Assembly: GCF_965214215.1 (NCBI RefSeq)
Contig: NZ_CBDCBD010000003.1
Span: 124,001 to 188,000, forward strand
From: Poriferisodalis sp965214215
Lineage (GTDB): Bacteria > Actinomycetota > Acidimicrobiia > Acidimicrobiales > Poriferisodalaceae
Reading direction: 5' to 3'
Length of the DNA stretch: 64,000 nt
Positions 44,706-52,948 of this stretch are shown here, in pieces; positions within the stretch are counted from its first letter, which is position 1, and every line of letters begins with the position of its first letter. The notes beneath the pieces are model-generated. The model searched no databases. It was not told the origin of the DNA and saw only the letters and a list, made by a program, of their open reading frames with translations. Position numbers and translations under genes: made by a program.

Positions 44706-45863
44706 CTAAACCGACAGTTGCCCTTGATCACTTACAGCGCTCCGATACCGATCGAGTAGGTAGCGACTAAGCAACTGTATATCACGCGTCGTGTTCTGGA
44801 TATCGTTCCAACTGCGCTCTGTATCGGGCGTAAAATACCAAGTCCCCTGTGTCCATTGACAGCAGTTTCGTAGAGTCTCGAGTTCATGTCGAAACAAATC
44901 TTGATCGGGCGCCTCACCCAAATCGATGTCTGGTTCTGCGATGGCGTCCATGACGTAGCCCATACTGACAATCCCAGCGCCATGCATCAAACGCGACTGC
45001 CGCGGCGACAATCCCCAAGCATCTGAGAAGACCTCGCTTACCGCTGACCAATAATCCCGCAACAATTTCAGCATGCGCTCTACATCGCCACCCATGCCTT
45101 CAGAATGGCGATAGTGGTATAGACAGCCGTCGGTCAGACTATTCTCCAGCATCCGCAGCACTGAGTTGTCTTTGACCACGCCTTTGGGCGTAGTGGGAGT
45201 GCGAATCATCCCGAAGAAAGGTGAGTCCTCGTCGAGATTCAGTCGTTCGAGCAGGAGACACGGGAACTTCTTGCGCAACAGCAACGGCGGTAGCGAACCC
45301 GATGTTGATGGCAGTAACTCGTAGATGAGGCCCTTTGGAAGTGGCTTGGTTGAATTGACCAGAATGAACTGTGCTCGCTGCTTCCCTTCATCCTCCGTCA
45401 CGAATGCCGTCACACACACAGGAAAGGTCTCTACATTGGCCTCGCGCACCGCAGCCCAACGTTGCTGCCCATCCACGACCCAGCCCGGTTTCTCTTCGTC
45501 GGCTTGCGATTCGTCGATGGGAATAACCAGATGGCCTGTTCGTGTTGTCGAGTTCGACGCAGAAGAACTGTGGTCCGGTTCAAACCGTACGCGCCGATCA
45601 AATGCAACTACCATCGCGTTTGGAATCATGGGTTGTTCCGACTCGATGTAGCTGCGAATCGCATTTACATGGGACAGGATTTCCGGTCGCTGGTAACCGT
45701 CGAGCACACCATCTTCACGTCGAACACGCGACACGGTAGTGAAGCGGGGCAGCATCTTGCCATCGACAGCAAACATATACAAGCAGCTCTGCGGGGCCTG
45801 CTGCACCTCGAGCGCAGGCAAACGCAGTATCTCCTGGCCAGCAGGTACTTCAGTGGGAACCAT
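44706..45863 (-). CDS. dpdB: DpdB, DndB-like ATPase (DGQQR-type)
   Basis: A 385-residue protein of the DGQHR/DndB-like group, related to ParB-type nucleotide-hydrolysing proteins. The signature appears as WVVDGQQRWAAV, with DGQQR at 131-135, so the family His is replaced by Gln. In Salmonella, DpdB works with DpdA to insert preQ0 into DNA (established knowledge). Its ATG overlaps the dpdA stop by one base. G+C is visibly low in this gene and in dpdA. Confidence 0.85.
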   Translation of the reverse strand: MVPTEVPAGQEILRLPALEVQQAPQSCLYMFAVDGKMLPRFTTVSRVRREDGVLDGYQRPEILSHVNAIRSYIESEQPMIPNAMVVAFDRRVRFEPDHSSSASNSTTRTGHLVIPIDESQADEEKPGWVVDGQQRWAAVREANVETFPVCVTAFVTEDEGKQRAQFILVNSTKPLPKGLIYELLPSTSGSLPPLLLRKKFPCLLLERLNLDEDSPFFGMIRTPTTPKGVVKDNSVLRMLENSLTDGCLYHYRHSEGMGGDVERMLKLLRDYWSAVSEVFSDAWGLSPRQSRLMHGAGIVSMGYVMDAIAEPDIDLGEAPDQDLFRHELETLRNCCQWTQGTWYFTPDTERSWNDIQNTTRDIQLLSRYLLDRYRSAVSDQGQLSV

Positions 45864-47119
45864 CAGACCGACTGCCCTGTGGCTGGTGACAACTCCCGCG
45901 CTAAGCGTTGTTCGAACACATGTAGGTTGTGAAAACCGCGTCGGCGGTTGCGCTCAGCGCCTCGAAAGAGCACTACTTCAACTCCGATTGCGCGGCACAC
46001 GTTGCATTTGCACGTTTCCCAAGCTCTAGATTCCAGTGTTTCTGTATATTGTGGCATCCGATCCTTCTTGTCGCCGATCAAAGCACAGTATCTTCCAATG
46101 GCCTCAATTGCTGCTGACAGGGGACTTGTACCTGCCGCATAGTGGCGGATCTCTGCGAGACAATCGCCTTCAAGTCGTCTTGCGACTCGCTGGTCCACTT
46201 CGCCAGCGTTTACCAACTGACGCAAGCGCGTATTGCCGTCAACCTGTGGCACGCGAATAGCAACGTGCGAACCACTGATTGTGTAATAATTGTCTCGTTC
46301 ATCCATAAACGCTTGCACGAAGGGTGAAGTGCTGTCAAAGCTGGTCACGCCACACTGCGCGAATTGGTGCATGTAGGCGGGCCTCGTGACGCCCAGTAAG
46401 TGAAGTTGCGTGTCGCAGCGAATCTCTTCCTTGACATCGGACAAGATCGCCATTATTGCATGCGTTTTCAATGGCACCATTCCGCCCATTGCTATCCGAC
46501 GATACCCGATGCTCTGCAACTGCCTTACTGATGCGGCATATGATTGTGGGCTCCATCCATGTGCCACCCCAATTGGTTCGAAGTCACATCGTTCTCTCCG
46601 ATGCTGGCGCAGAAACTCCGCTGCTAGGGAGAGCGTCAACTGCTGTCTGCGCGTCCATTCCTCGGGCACGGCTGATGGCGATGTATCCATGAGGGGGTCA
46701 TAGCCAAAAACTACGTGGTCAACCGAAACGCCTGCATCGAAGCGACAGCGTTGATAAAAATCGACGACTTCATCTACCGAATACGGAGGCTGATCATCAC
46801 GGGCATAGGTGAATGCGCCGCAGTCACCCATCATTTCGAGGTTCTTGCCCTGCTGCTCAAGTCGGAAGAAACGCCGGACTCCCTCCCGATACAAGCGATG
46901 CCGTTGTGCTTCGGTGTACTTACCTGGCACGCCTGGCATGCCGTCCACAATGGGTTTAGAAACGAGTAAACCGTCATAGGGAGCAGGGCACAGCACCTCG
47001 TGAGCGTATCGATCATCTCGCTGCCGGACGCGAAAAGGTGAGCGTTCCTCGGAATAGAAATCAAAGCTCGGATCTATTTGATCCTGACTATCAGGAAAAT
47101 AGAACTTCAATCGACTCAT
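45863..47119 (-). CDS. dpdA: DpdA, DNA-guanine transglycosylase (TGT paralogue)
   Basis: A 418-residue homologue of tRNA-guanine transglycosylase that swaps guanine for preQ0 in DNA. The zinc site is intact: Cys370, Cys372, Cys375 and His400 in the TGT pattern CxCxxC...H. Asp99 in GDCGAF and Asp262 in GVTSFDSTSP match the general-base and nucleophile aspartates of TGT enzymes. It is distinguished from housekeeping Tgt by its dpd context and by divergence around these motifs. The ATG at 47119 overlaps the dpdC stop as ATGA; 18 more in-frame codons lie upstream inside dpdC. G+C is low: 46441-46500 has 29 G+C in 60. Confidence 0.92.
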   Translation of the reverse strand: MSRLKFYFPDSQDQIDPSFDFYSEERSPFRVRQRDDRYAHEVLCPAPYDGLLVSKPIVDGMPGVPGKYTEAQRHRLYREGVRRFFRLEQQGKNLEMMGDCGAFTYARDDQPPYSVDEVVDFYQRCRFDAGVSVDHVVFGYDPLMDTSPSAVPEEWTRRQQLTLSLAAEFLRQHRRERCDFEPIGVAHGWSPQSYAASVRQLQSIGYRRIAMGGMVPLKTHAIMAILSDVKEEIRCDTQLHLLGVTRPAYMHQFAQCGVTSFDSTSPFVQAFMDERDNYYTISGSHVAIRVPQVDGNTRLRQLVNAGEVDQRVARRLEGDCLAEIRHYAAGTSPLSAAIEAIGRYCALIGDKKDRMPQYTETLESRAWETCKCNVCRAIGVEVVLFRGAERNRRRGFHNLHVFEQRLARELSPATGQSV

Positions 47120-48069
47120 CGAAGCGAGACCTGCACTTCGTCGAACAAACGCCCGAACCGGTTCTGTTCGCATGCCCGTCCGCTGTCCCGGAATCTACGC
47201 AGTGCCGCGGACTTCGAGGTTTCTTCCTCCTTGTGTAGTTCGTCGGTGATCCAGGTCGCGATCTGCTCGTCGGAAGCGCTATCTCGCCGAACCTCAACTG
47301 GTCGCTCTACTGAAGCTGCTAATCGGTCAACAACCGCGCGCGCAGTGGGTACGTCTGCATGCGACGGGCCATCGTCGACCAGCGTGCAACGAGCCACTCG
47401 TACGAACAGAGAATTCAGCGCTCCGCCAACTGCGAGGCGAACTCGTGCCGGCACACGCACCCACGAGCGTTGAAGACGATCGTCGGGGCATTCGCCCGAG
47501 CCGAAGATAATCAAGCGTTCAGGTTCGGCCAGTCGGGATGCCGTGAGAACCAGATCGTCAGCCATCGCATCCACGTAGGATCGACCCGCGCATACAACAA
47601 ACAGATCGTCTGAGCGCTTTGCTGCAACTGAAGCGACATCCCGATGGCTGTTCCTTTCCGAACTGAGTTCCCGCCAGTCACACAGTGCACGCCACCACGC
47701 GCGGGCGATACGTGAGGCCTGGCCGGAATCGGCCCGCCGGACTACGGAATCGGCGTGGCCGCCCGTCAGCGTCGCCCCATACGGCGCAATGTCATCGTCA
47801 GATCCGAGAAGGCCGAAACCTGCGGAGACGGCCCACAACACGCAATCGTCTCCCAGAGTGCTTCGCAAGTCGCGCGCCACATACCAAGAATTGCCCGTAT
47901 ACAGGTCCAGCGCTGCGACAGCACATTCGGCCGACTCCAGCCGATTCGTCCATTCGGCGGCGCGCTGCGCCGCCTGCCCATCGAGGTCTCGCAACCGGAG
48001 ACCAGGCGCTGGCCGGTAACGCTTCCTGCTGGTGCAGGCGACAAGAGCGTGGACGTTGGCGGCGCTCAT
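47116..48069 (-). CDS. dpdC: DpdC, YaaA/DUF6884-like protein
   Basis: A 317-residue protein starting VHALVACTSRKRYRPAPGL, a start typical of the YaaA/DUF328-DUF6884 group, followed by VLWAVSAGFGLLG. DpdC is known in Salmonella as the enzyme turning preQ0 in DNA into the amido form (ADG); that activity is inferred here. First gene of the operon: GAGAGG lies upstream of the ATG at 48069. The frame is open for 70 codons further upstream, but that part is not family-like and overlaps an aminotransferase relic. All later dpd genes follow with overlaps or gaps of at most 11 bp. Confidence 0.78.
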   Translation of the reverse strand: MSAANVHALVACTSRKRYRPAPGLRLRDLDGQAAQRAAEWTNRLESAECAVAALDLYTGNSWYVARDLRSTLGDDCVLWAVSAGFGLLGSDDDIAPYGATLTGGHADSVVRRADSGQASRIARAWWRALCDWRELSSERNSHRDVASVAAKRSDDLFVVCAGRSYVDAMADDLVLTASRLAEPERLIIFGSGECPDDRLQRSWVRVPARVRLAVGGALNSLFVRVARCTLVDDGPSHADVPTARAVVDRLAASVERPVEVRRDSASDEQIATWITDELHKEEETSKSAALRRFRDSGRACEQNRFGRLFDEVQVSLR

Positions 48070-48202
48070 CGATTGCCTCTCTGGCAGTGATGTGCCGTCA
48101 GGCGCCCTGTCGAACACGCTTGCGCAATGGCGCACCCTGAGGCCAGCACAGCACAACCGTACCGATCCAGCCCAGCGGCTCGCAGGCTGCGCCAGCCCAG
48201 AT

Positions 48203-48331
48203 CGGGCTGGCCTCGGTGTAGGTGCGGATGGCCTGCCGAGCTTCCAGCACCACGCCCGGCGTCGCGCCGAACGAACCACTCTTGAGATGCCGAACGTGGG
48301 GGTCGAACAGCCACGCGGTCAGGCATCGAAC
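48203..48331 (-). pseudogene. 5' fragment of a class V aminotransferase paralogue
   Basis: On the minus strand, 43 codons (from VRCLTAWLFDPHVRHL to RTYTEASP) align without gaps to the start of the class V aminotransferase at 24179-25348; I count 31 of 43 residues identical, including LTAWL, HL, GSFGATP and VVLEA. The match begins three codons before the initiation codon of the intact gene. After codon 43 the similarity stops and no PLP domain follows; dpdC begins 130 bp further on. Reading toward lower coordinates, the rest of this gene would have lain where the dpd operon now starts. Confidence 0.8.
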
Positions 48332-48440
48332 GTTAACGGCGCGCCTCGGATTGCTTCTAGCACTCCGAGGTTGGTAATCGTACCGCGGCGCTGCTGTATT
48401 CCATTTGCGTTATATGCCAAGATAGTCATACGTTGCGCCG
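48332..48440 (+). promoter_or_regulatory. AT-richer presumed promoter region of the toxin-antitoxin operon
   Basis: This stretch is visibly richer in A+T than its surroundings (for example TTTGCGTTATATGCCAAGAT just before the GTG of the toxin gene) and holds no gene. It should contain the promoter and operator of the toxin-antitoxin operon and may serve the dpd operon in the other direction. I could not fix -35 and -10 hexamers or a clear operator palindrome. Confidence 0.35.
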
Positions 48441-48803
48441 GTGCCTTGGGAGGTCGAGTTCACCGATGAGTTCGAAACTTGGTGGAACACGCTCGCAGAG
48501 ACGGTTCAGGATGCGGTTGCCGCCAGGGTCAAACTGCTCGAGGCCCACGGCCCCCAGCTGCCCTTCCCCTACTCGTCGGATGTGCGCAGCTCACGTCATG
48601 GGGCGATGCGCGAACTCAGGGTGCAGAGCGCTAGTCGGCCGATACGGATCTTCTACGCCTTTGATCCGCGACGCATGTCGATCCTCCTGCTCGGAGGCGA
48701 CAAGTCCGGCGACGGCCGGTTCTACGAGACCTTGGTGCCGTTGGCGGATCGTCTCTACGACGCATACCTGCACGAGCTACGCCAAGAAGGGCTGATCGAA
48801 TGA
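48441..48803 (+). CDS. HigB/RelE-superfamily toxin
   Basis: A 120-residue toxin of the RelE/ParE fold, closest to the HigB (Gp49-like, DUF891) group: WEVEFTDEFETWWNTL at the start, HGAMRELRVQSASRPIRIFYAFD in the middle and LLLGGDKSGDGRFYETLVPLAD after it. Such toxins cleave mRNA at the ribosome. The start is a GTG. The stop overlaps the antitoxin start as ATGA. Toxin-before-antitoxin order is typical of higBA. It may stabilise the neighbouring dpd island. Confidence 0.88.
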   Translation: MPWEVEFTDEFETWWNTLAETVQDAVAARVKLLEAHGPQLPFPYSSDVRSSRHGAMRELRVQSASRPIRIFYAFDPRRMSILLLGGDKSGDGRFYETLVPLADRLYDAYLHELRQEGLIE

Positions 48804-49141
48804 CGGGGCACAGACCATTCCGGGGGCTCACCGAGCACTTCTCGCGCGAACGGCGCGACCACATCGAGAAGCTCAGCCGAGAGCTGGCCGCCGAGATGCC
48901 CTTGCACGAGCTTCGCCGGGCCCGTTCGCTGACGCAGCAGGACGTGGCCGAGGTACTGGATGTCCAGCAGCCTGCTGTGGCGAAGCTGGAGCGCCGCGCC
49001 GACATCTACGTCTCGAGTCTCCGTTCCTACATCGAGGCCGTCGGCGGCCGGCTGCGCATCGTCGCCGAGTTCCCCGACGGCGACGTGTCCATCACGAGCT
49101 TCTCCGAACTAGGCGAGGGCGACCGACCCCTCCAGGCGTGA
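48800..49141 (+). CDS. XRE-family antitoxin (HigA-like)
   Basis: A 113-residue protein with a central helix-turn-helix: LHELRRARSLTQQDVAEVLD, then VQQPAVAKLERRADIYVSSL, typical of antitoxins that also repress their own operon. The 33 N-terminal residues before it are charged, and the C-terminus (LRIVAEFPDGDVSITSF) is a probable dimer strand. Its ATG overlaps the toxin stop. A strong inverted repeat begins 69 bp after its stop. Confidence 0.9.
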   Translation: MTGHRPFRGLTEHFSRERRDHIEKLSRELAAEMPLHELRRARSLTQQDVAEVLDVQQPAVAKLERRADIYVSSLRSYIEAVGGRLRIVAEFPDGDVSITSFSELGEGDRPLQA

Positions 49142-49210
49142 CATCACCGCACAGGCACAAGCGCGATGCCGAGCTAGCTGCTATTGGCTGCGGTGCCGAC
49201 GAGCTCTTGG

Positions 49211-49257
49211 CGATCTGCGGCGTTCATGACGGAATCCCTTATGAGCGCCGCAGATCG
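49211..49257. repeat. Long inverted repeat between the antitoxin and pyc genes
   Basis: CGATCTGCGGCG (49211-49222) pairs perfectly with CGCCGCAGATCG (49246-49257). A G/T juxtaposition and four further pairs (TCAT/ATGA) extend the stem to 17 positions around a 13-nt loop. No U-run follows, but it could terminate the toxin-antitoxin transcript. It could also be the footprint of a small palindromic mobile repeat. The remaining 49142-49357 sequence holds no gene that I can see. Confidence 0.7.
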
Positions 49258-49357
49258 TTATGAATCAGGCGAGTCGGACTCATGCGCTGCTGCTGCATCT
49301 ACGTGAATTGGGACTGGAATCAGGCGCGAACATGAAGTCTGAACGCCGGAGGTTGTC

Positions 49358-52300
49358 ATGAAGAAGCTCCTGGTGGCGAACCGGGGCGAGATCGCCATCC
49401 GCGCCTTCCGGGCGGCCACTCAGCTCGGCATCCGGACCGTCGCCATCCTTCCCGTCGAGGAAGAACGCAGCGGGGCCCTGCACCGGATCAAGGCCGACGA
49501 GGCATACGTCATCGGCGAAGAGGGTCGGCCGGTGCGGGCCTACCTGGATCACGAAGCCATCGTGTCCACGGCTGTCGAGGTCGGCGCCGACGCCATCTAC
49601 CCCGGCTACGGCTTCCTGTCTGAGAGCCCAGCGCTTGCCGACGCATGTGCTGCGGCAGGCGTGACCTTCGTGGGACCGAGCGCCGAGGTACTGCGCCTGA
49701 CCGGCAACAAAATGCGGGCGCGCGAGGCAGCCGAGGAGGCCGGCCTTCCGGTGCTGCGCCAGTCGGTTCCAGTCGACGGCGTGGCAGCCGACATCACGAA
49801 CACGGCAGCCGCGATCGGCTACCCGCTGTTCGTCAAGGCGGCCTCGGGAGGCGGAGGCCGGGGCATGCGCCGCGTGGAGCGCCCCGACGACCTGGCCGAG
49901 GCGGTCGAGGCCGCACGCCGCGAGGCCCACAGCGCCTTCGGTGACGGCACGGTCTTTCTGGAAGAAGCCATGACCGACGTGCGCCACATCGAGGCGCAGG
50001 TCCTGGCCGACAGCGGCGGCAACGTCGTGCACCTCTTCGAGCGGGACTGCTCAGTCCAGCGGCGCTTCCAGAAGGTGGTCGAGATGGCTCCAGCCCGCGA
50101 CCTCGGTGACGGGGTGCGCCAGCAGCTGCTCGCGGACGCCGTCCGTTTCGCCGAGGCAATCGGCTACGTCAATGCGGGCACGGTGGAGTTCTTGGTCGAT
50201 GCGGGTGGGCGCCATGTCTTCATCGAGATGAACCCGCGCATCCAGGTCGAGCACACGGTGACCGAGGAGGTCACCGACATCGATCTCGTGGAGTCGCAAT
50301 TGCGCATCGCCTCGGGTGCCACCCTTGCCGATCTCCGTCTCAGCCAAGAACGCATCAGCCTGCGCGGCGTCGCCATGCAATGCCGGGTCACCGCCGAGAA
50401 CCCGGCCAACGATTTCCGGCCAGACACAGGCCGCATCGTCGCCTACCGTCCCGCCAGCGGCGCCGGGGTGCGCCTCGACGGCTGCGTGTACCAGGGCGTC
50501 GAGATCACGCCGCACTTCGACTCGATGATCGAGAAGATCACCTGCCGGGGCCCCGACTTCGACACGGTGGTCCGTCGCATGCAGCGCACCCTGGCCGAGT
50601 ACCGGGTGCGAGGCGTCTCGACGAACCAGCCGTACCTCCAAGCGATCCTGGCCGACTCGCAATTCCGGGCCGGCCCGGTCACGACCACATTCATCGACGA
50701 TCGACCGGAGTTGACCGCTGCCTCGGTCGGCGCCGACCGCGCCACTCGGCTGCTGCGCTACCTGGCCGACGTGACCATCCACCAGCCTCACGGTCCCGCA
50801 CCTACCGACGTCGATCCCGCCACCAAGCTGGGGGTCACACCGCGTACACCGCCAGCGGGATCCCGCCAGCGCCTCGATGAACTCGGACCGGCGGGCTTCG
50901 CAGCCGACCTGCGGGCAACCAGCGCCGTGGCAGTCACCGACACCACGCTGCGCGATGCCCACCAGTCCATCCTGGCCACTCGCCTGCGGACCATCGACCT
51001 CGTGGCCGGCGCCCGCCAGATGGCCCATGACACGGCTCAGCTGCTCAGCATCGAGTGCTGGGGCGGCGCCACGTTCGACGTGGCACTGCGGTTCCTGCAC
51101 GAGGACCCGTGGGAGCGGCTGAGGCGGATCCGCGCCGCGGCGCCCAACATCTGCACCCAGATGCTGCTGCGAGGTCGCAACACGGTGGGCTACTCGCCGT
51201 ACCCCGACACGGTGGCCCATGAGTTCGTGGCTGAAGCGGCTGCGTGCGGCATGGACATTTTCCGGGTATTCGATGCGTTCAACTCCATCGACCAGATGCG
51301 ACCCGCTATCGAGGCTGTGATCGACGCGGGAGCGGTCGCCGAAGGCACGATCTGCTACTCGGGCAATCTGACAAGCCCGGACGAGGACCTGTACACGCTC
51401 GACTACTACTTGGGAGTCGCCGAACAGCTCGACAGTGCCGGCACCCACATCCTGTGCATCAAGGACATGGCGGGACTGCTGCGCCCGCCGGCAGCAACGA
51501 CGCTAGTGAGCGCCTTGCGAGAACGGTTCAGCCAGCCGGTGCACCTGCACACGCACGACACGGGCGGCGGTCAGCTCGCGACCTACCTCGCTGCGATCGA
51601 TGCCGGGGTGGATGCCATCGACGGCGCCGCTCCGCCGCTGTCTGGCATGACATCGCAGCCGTCGATTGCCTCGATCGTGGCGATGACCGACGACACCGAG
51701 CGAGCGACCGGCCTCAGCCTCGACGCCATCGGCGACATGGAGCCCTACTGGGAGGCAGTTCGCCGCGTGTATGAGCCGTTCGAAGCCGGCCTGCCATCGC
51801 CGACGGGCACCGTGTACCGCCACGAGATTCCCGGCGGGCAGCTGTCCAACCTGCGATCGCAGGCCAAAGCGCTCGGCATCGGTCACCGGTTCGAGGAAGT
51901 GGAACGGCTCTACGCGGCGTGCAACGAACTGCTGGGCCGTCCGATCAAGGTCACGCCGTCATCGAAGGTTGTCGGCGATCTGGCACTGCACATGGTGGCC
52001 GCGGGCGTCACCCCCGACGAGTTGGCGGCCGATCCAGCCGCTGCCGACCTGCCCGACAGTGTCATCGGATTCCTGCACGGCGAACTCGGCACACCGCCTG
52101 GCGGCTTCCCTGAGCCGTTCCGCTCCCGAGCCACCGAAGGCCGTGACTGGGCCCCCAAGACATCCGATCTCAGCGACGACGACATCGCCGGATTGGCCGG
52201 TAATCGTGCCGGCACGCTGAACCGGTTGCTCTTCTCGACGCCGTCGGCAGCGCAGACTGAGAACACCGAGCGTTACGGCGACCTCTCGGTGCTGCCGTCG

Positions 52301-52774
52301 CTGCTGTTCTGGTACGGGCTGGATCCGCACGCCGACGACACCGCGGTCGCGCTCGGCCCAGGTGTGCGGCTGTTGCTCGGGCTGCGATCCATCAGCGAAC
52401 CCAACGACGAGGGCATTCGCATGGTCAGCTTCCGTGTGAACGGTCAACCCCGGGATATCGACACGCTGGATCGCACAGTGGCCGCCGACCGCCCATCCCA
52501 TGCTCGAGCCGACCCGAGCGTGCCCGGCCAGGTGGCGGCACCGTTCCGGGGCTCGATCAATGTGTCTGTGGCCGAGGGCGACCTGGTGAGCACCGGCGAG
52601 GTGATCGCGGTGATCGAGGCCATGAAGATGGAGTCGTCGATCTCGGCGCCGGTGACAGGCACCGTCGTCGCGATCACAGCAGCGCCAGGGGCTCTGCTCG
52701 AACCCGGCGATCTCATTGCCGAGATCCGCCCTGCGGGCCGCTCGGGAAGCCCGGAGACCGAGCACGACACTTGA
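49358..52774 (+). CDS. pyc: Pyruvate carboxylase
   Basis: Biotin-dependent enzyme converting pyruvate and bicarbonate to oxaloacetate, an anaplerotic step. The 1138 residues have the full order: biotin carboxylase (start MKKLLVANRGEIAIRAFRAA, ATP-grasp KAASGGGGRGMR near 165), carboxyltransferase (TDTTLRDAHQSILATRLRT near 530) and the biotinyl domain with Lys1090 in VIEAMKMESS. Length is normal. GGAGG precedes the ATG. Nothing suggests a defect. An IS1380-type element lies 174 bp past its stop. Confidence 0.97.
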   Translation: MKKLLVANRGEIAIRAFRAATQLGIRTVAILPVEEERSGALHRIKADEAYVIGEEGRPVRAYLDHEAIVSTAVEVGADAIYPGYGFLSESPALADACAAAGVTFVGPSAEVLRLTGNKMRAREAAEEAGLPVLRQSVPVDGVAADITNTAAAIGYPLFVKAASGGGGRGMRRVERPDDLAEAVEAARREAHSAFGDGTVFLEEAMTDVRHIEAQVLADSGGNVVHLFERDCSVQRRFQKVVEMAPARDLGDGVRQQLLADAVRFAEAIGYVNAGTVEFLVDAGGRHVFIEMNPRIQVEHTVTEEVTDIDLVESQLRIASGATLADLRLSQERISLRGVAMQCRVTAENPANDFRPDTGRIVAYRPASGAGVRLDGCVYQGVEITPHFDSMIEKITCRGPDFDTVVRRMQRTLAEYRVRGVSTNQPYLQAILADSQFRAGPVTTTFIDDRPELTAASVGADRATRLLRYLADVTIHQPHGPAPTDVDPATKLGVTPRTPPAGSRQRLDELGPAGFAADLRATSAVAVTDTTLRDAHQSILATRLRTIDLVAGARQMAHDTAQLLSIECWGGATFDVALRFLHEDPWERLRRIRAAAPNICTQMLLRGRNTVGYSPYPDTVAHEFVAEAAACGMDIFRVFDAFNSIDQMRPAIEAVIDAGAVAEGTICYSGNLTSPDEDLYTLDYYLGVAEQLDSAGTHILCIKDMAGLLRPPAATTLVSALRERFSQPVHLHTHDTGGGQLATYLAAIDAGVDAIDGAAPPLSGMTSQPSIASIVAMTDDTERATGLSLDAIGDMEPYWEAVRRVYEPFEAGLPSPTGTVYRHEIPGGQLSNLRSQAKALGIGHRFEEVERLYAACNELLGRPIKVTPSSKVVGDLALHMVAAGVTPDELAADPAAADLPDSVIGFLHGELGTPPGGFPEPFRSRATEGRDWAPKTSDLSDDDIAGLAGNRAGTLNRLLFSTPSAAQTENTERYGDLSVLPSLLFWYGLDPHADDTAVALGPGVRLLLGLRSISEPNDEGIRMVSFRVNGQPRDIDTLDRTVAADRPSHARADPSVPGQVAAPFRGSINVSVAEGDLVSTGEVIAVIEAMKMESSISAPVTGTVVAITAAPGALLEPGDLIAEIRPAGRSGSPETEHDT

Positions 52775-52944
52775 GGCTGAGCCGAGAGACGAGACCTCAG
52801 CACGAGCGGTCCGTCAGCGCGGTCACATGAGCACGGGGAAGACGGCCGGGGAAGGACCGCCGCAAGATCATGGCCGTGGCGTTCCCGCCGCTGCGACCCG
52901 AGAATCCCGCCCATGTCCGCGCAGTAATGTTCGGAATGGGCACA

Positions 52945-52948
52945 CTAA
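52945..52948. repeat. Left target-site duplication CTAA
   Basis: Identical to 54630-54633 on the other side of the element. The uninterrupted ancestral sequence is therefore GGGCACACTAACGGGGCAAG. Confidence 0.85.

Noticed and set aside
27261..48069. Phosphorothioation (Dnd), BREX or DISARM system
   Set aside because: A DndB-like gene and SNF2/DEAD helicases are present, but the TGT-like DpdA with an intact zinc site and the YaaA-like DpdC fit Dpd; no DndC/D/E, PglZ or methyltransferase gene is present.
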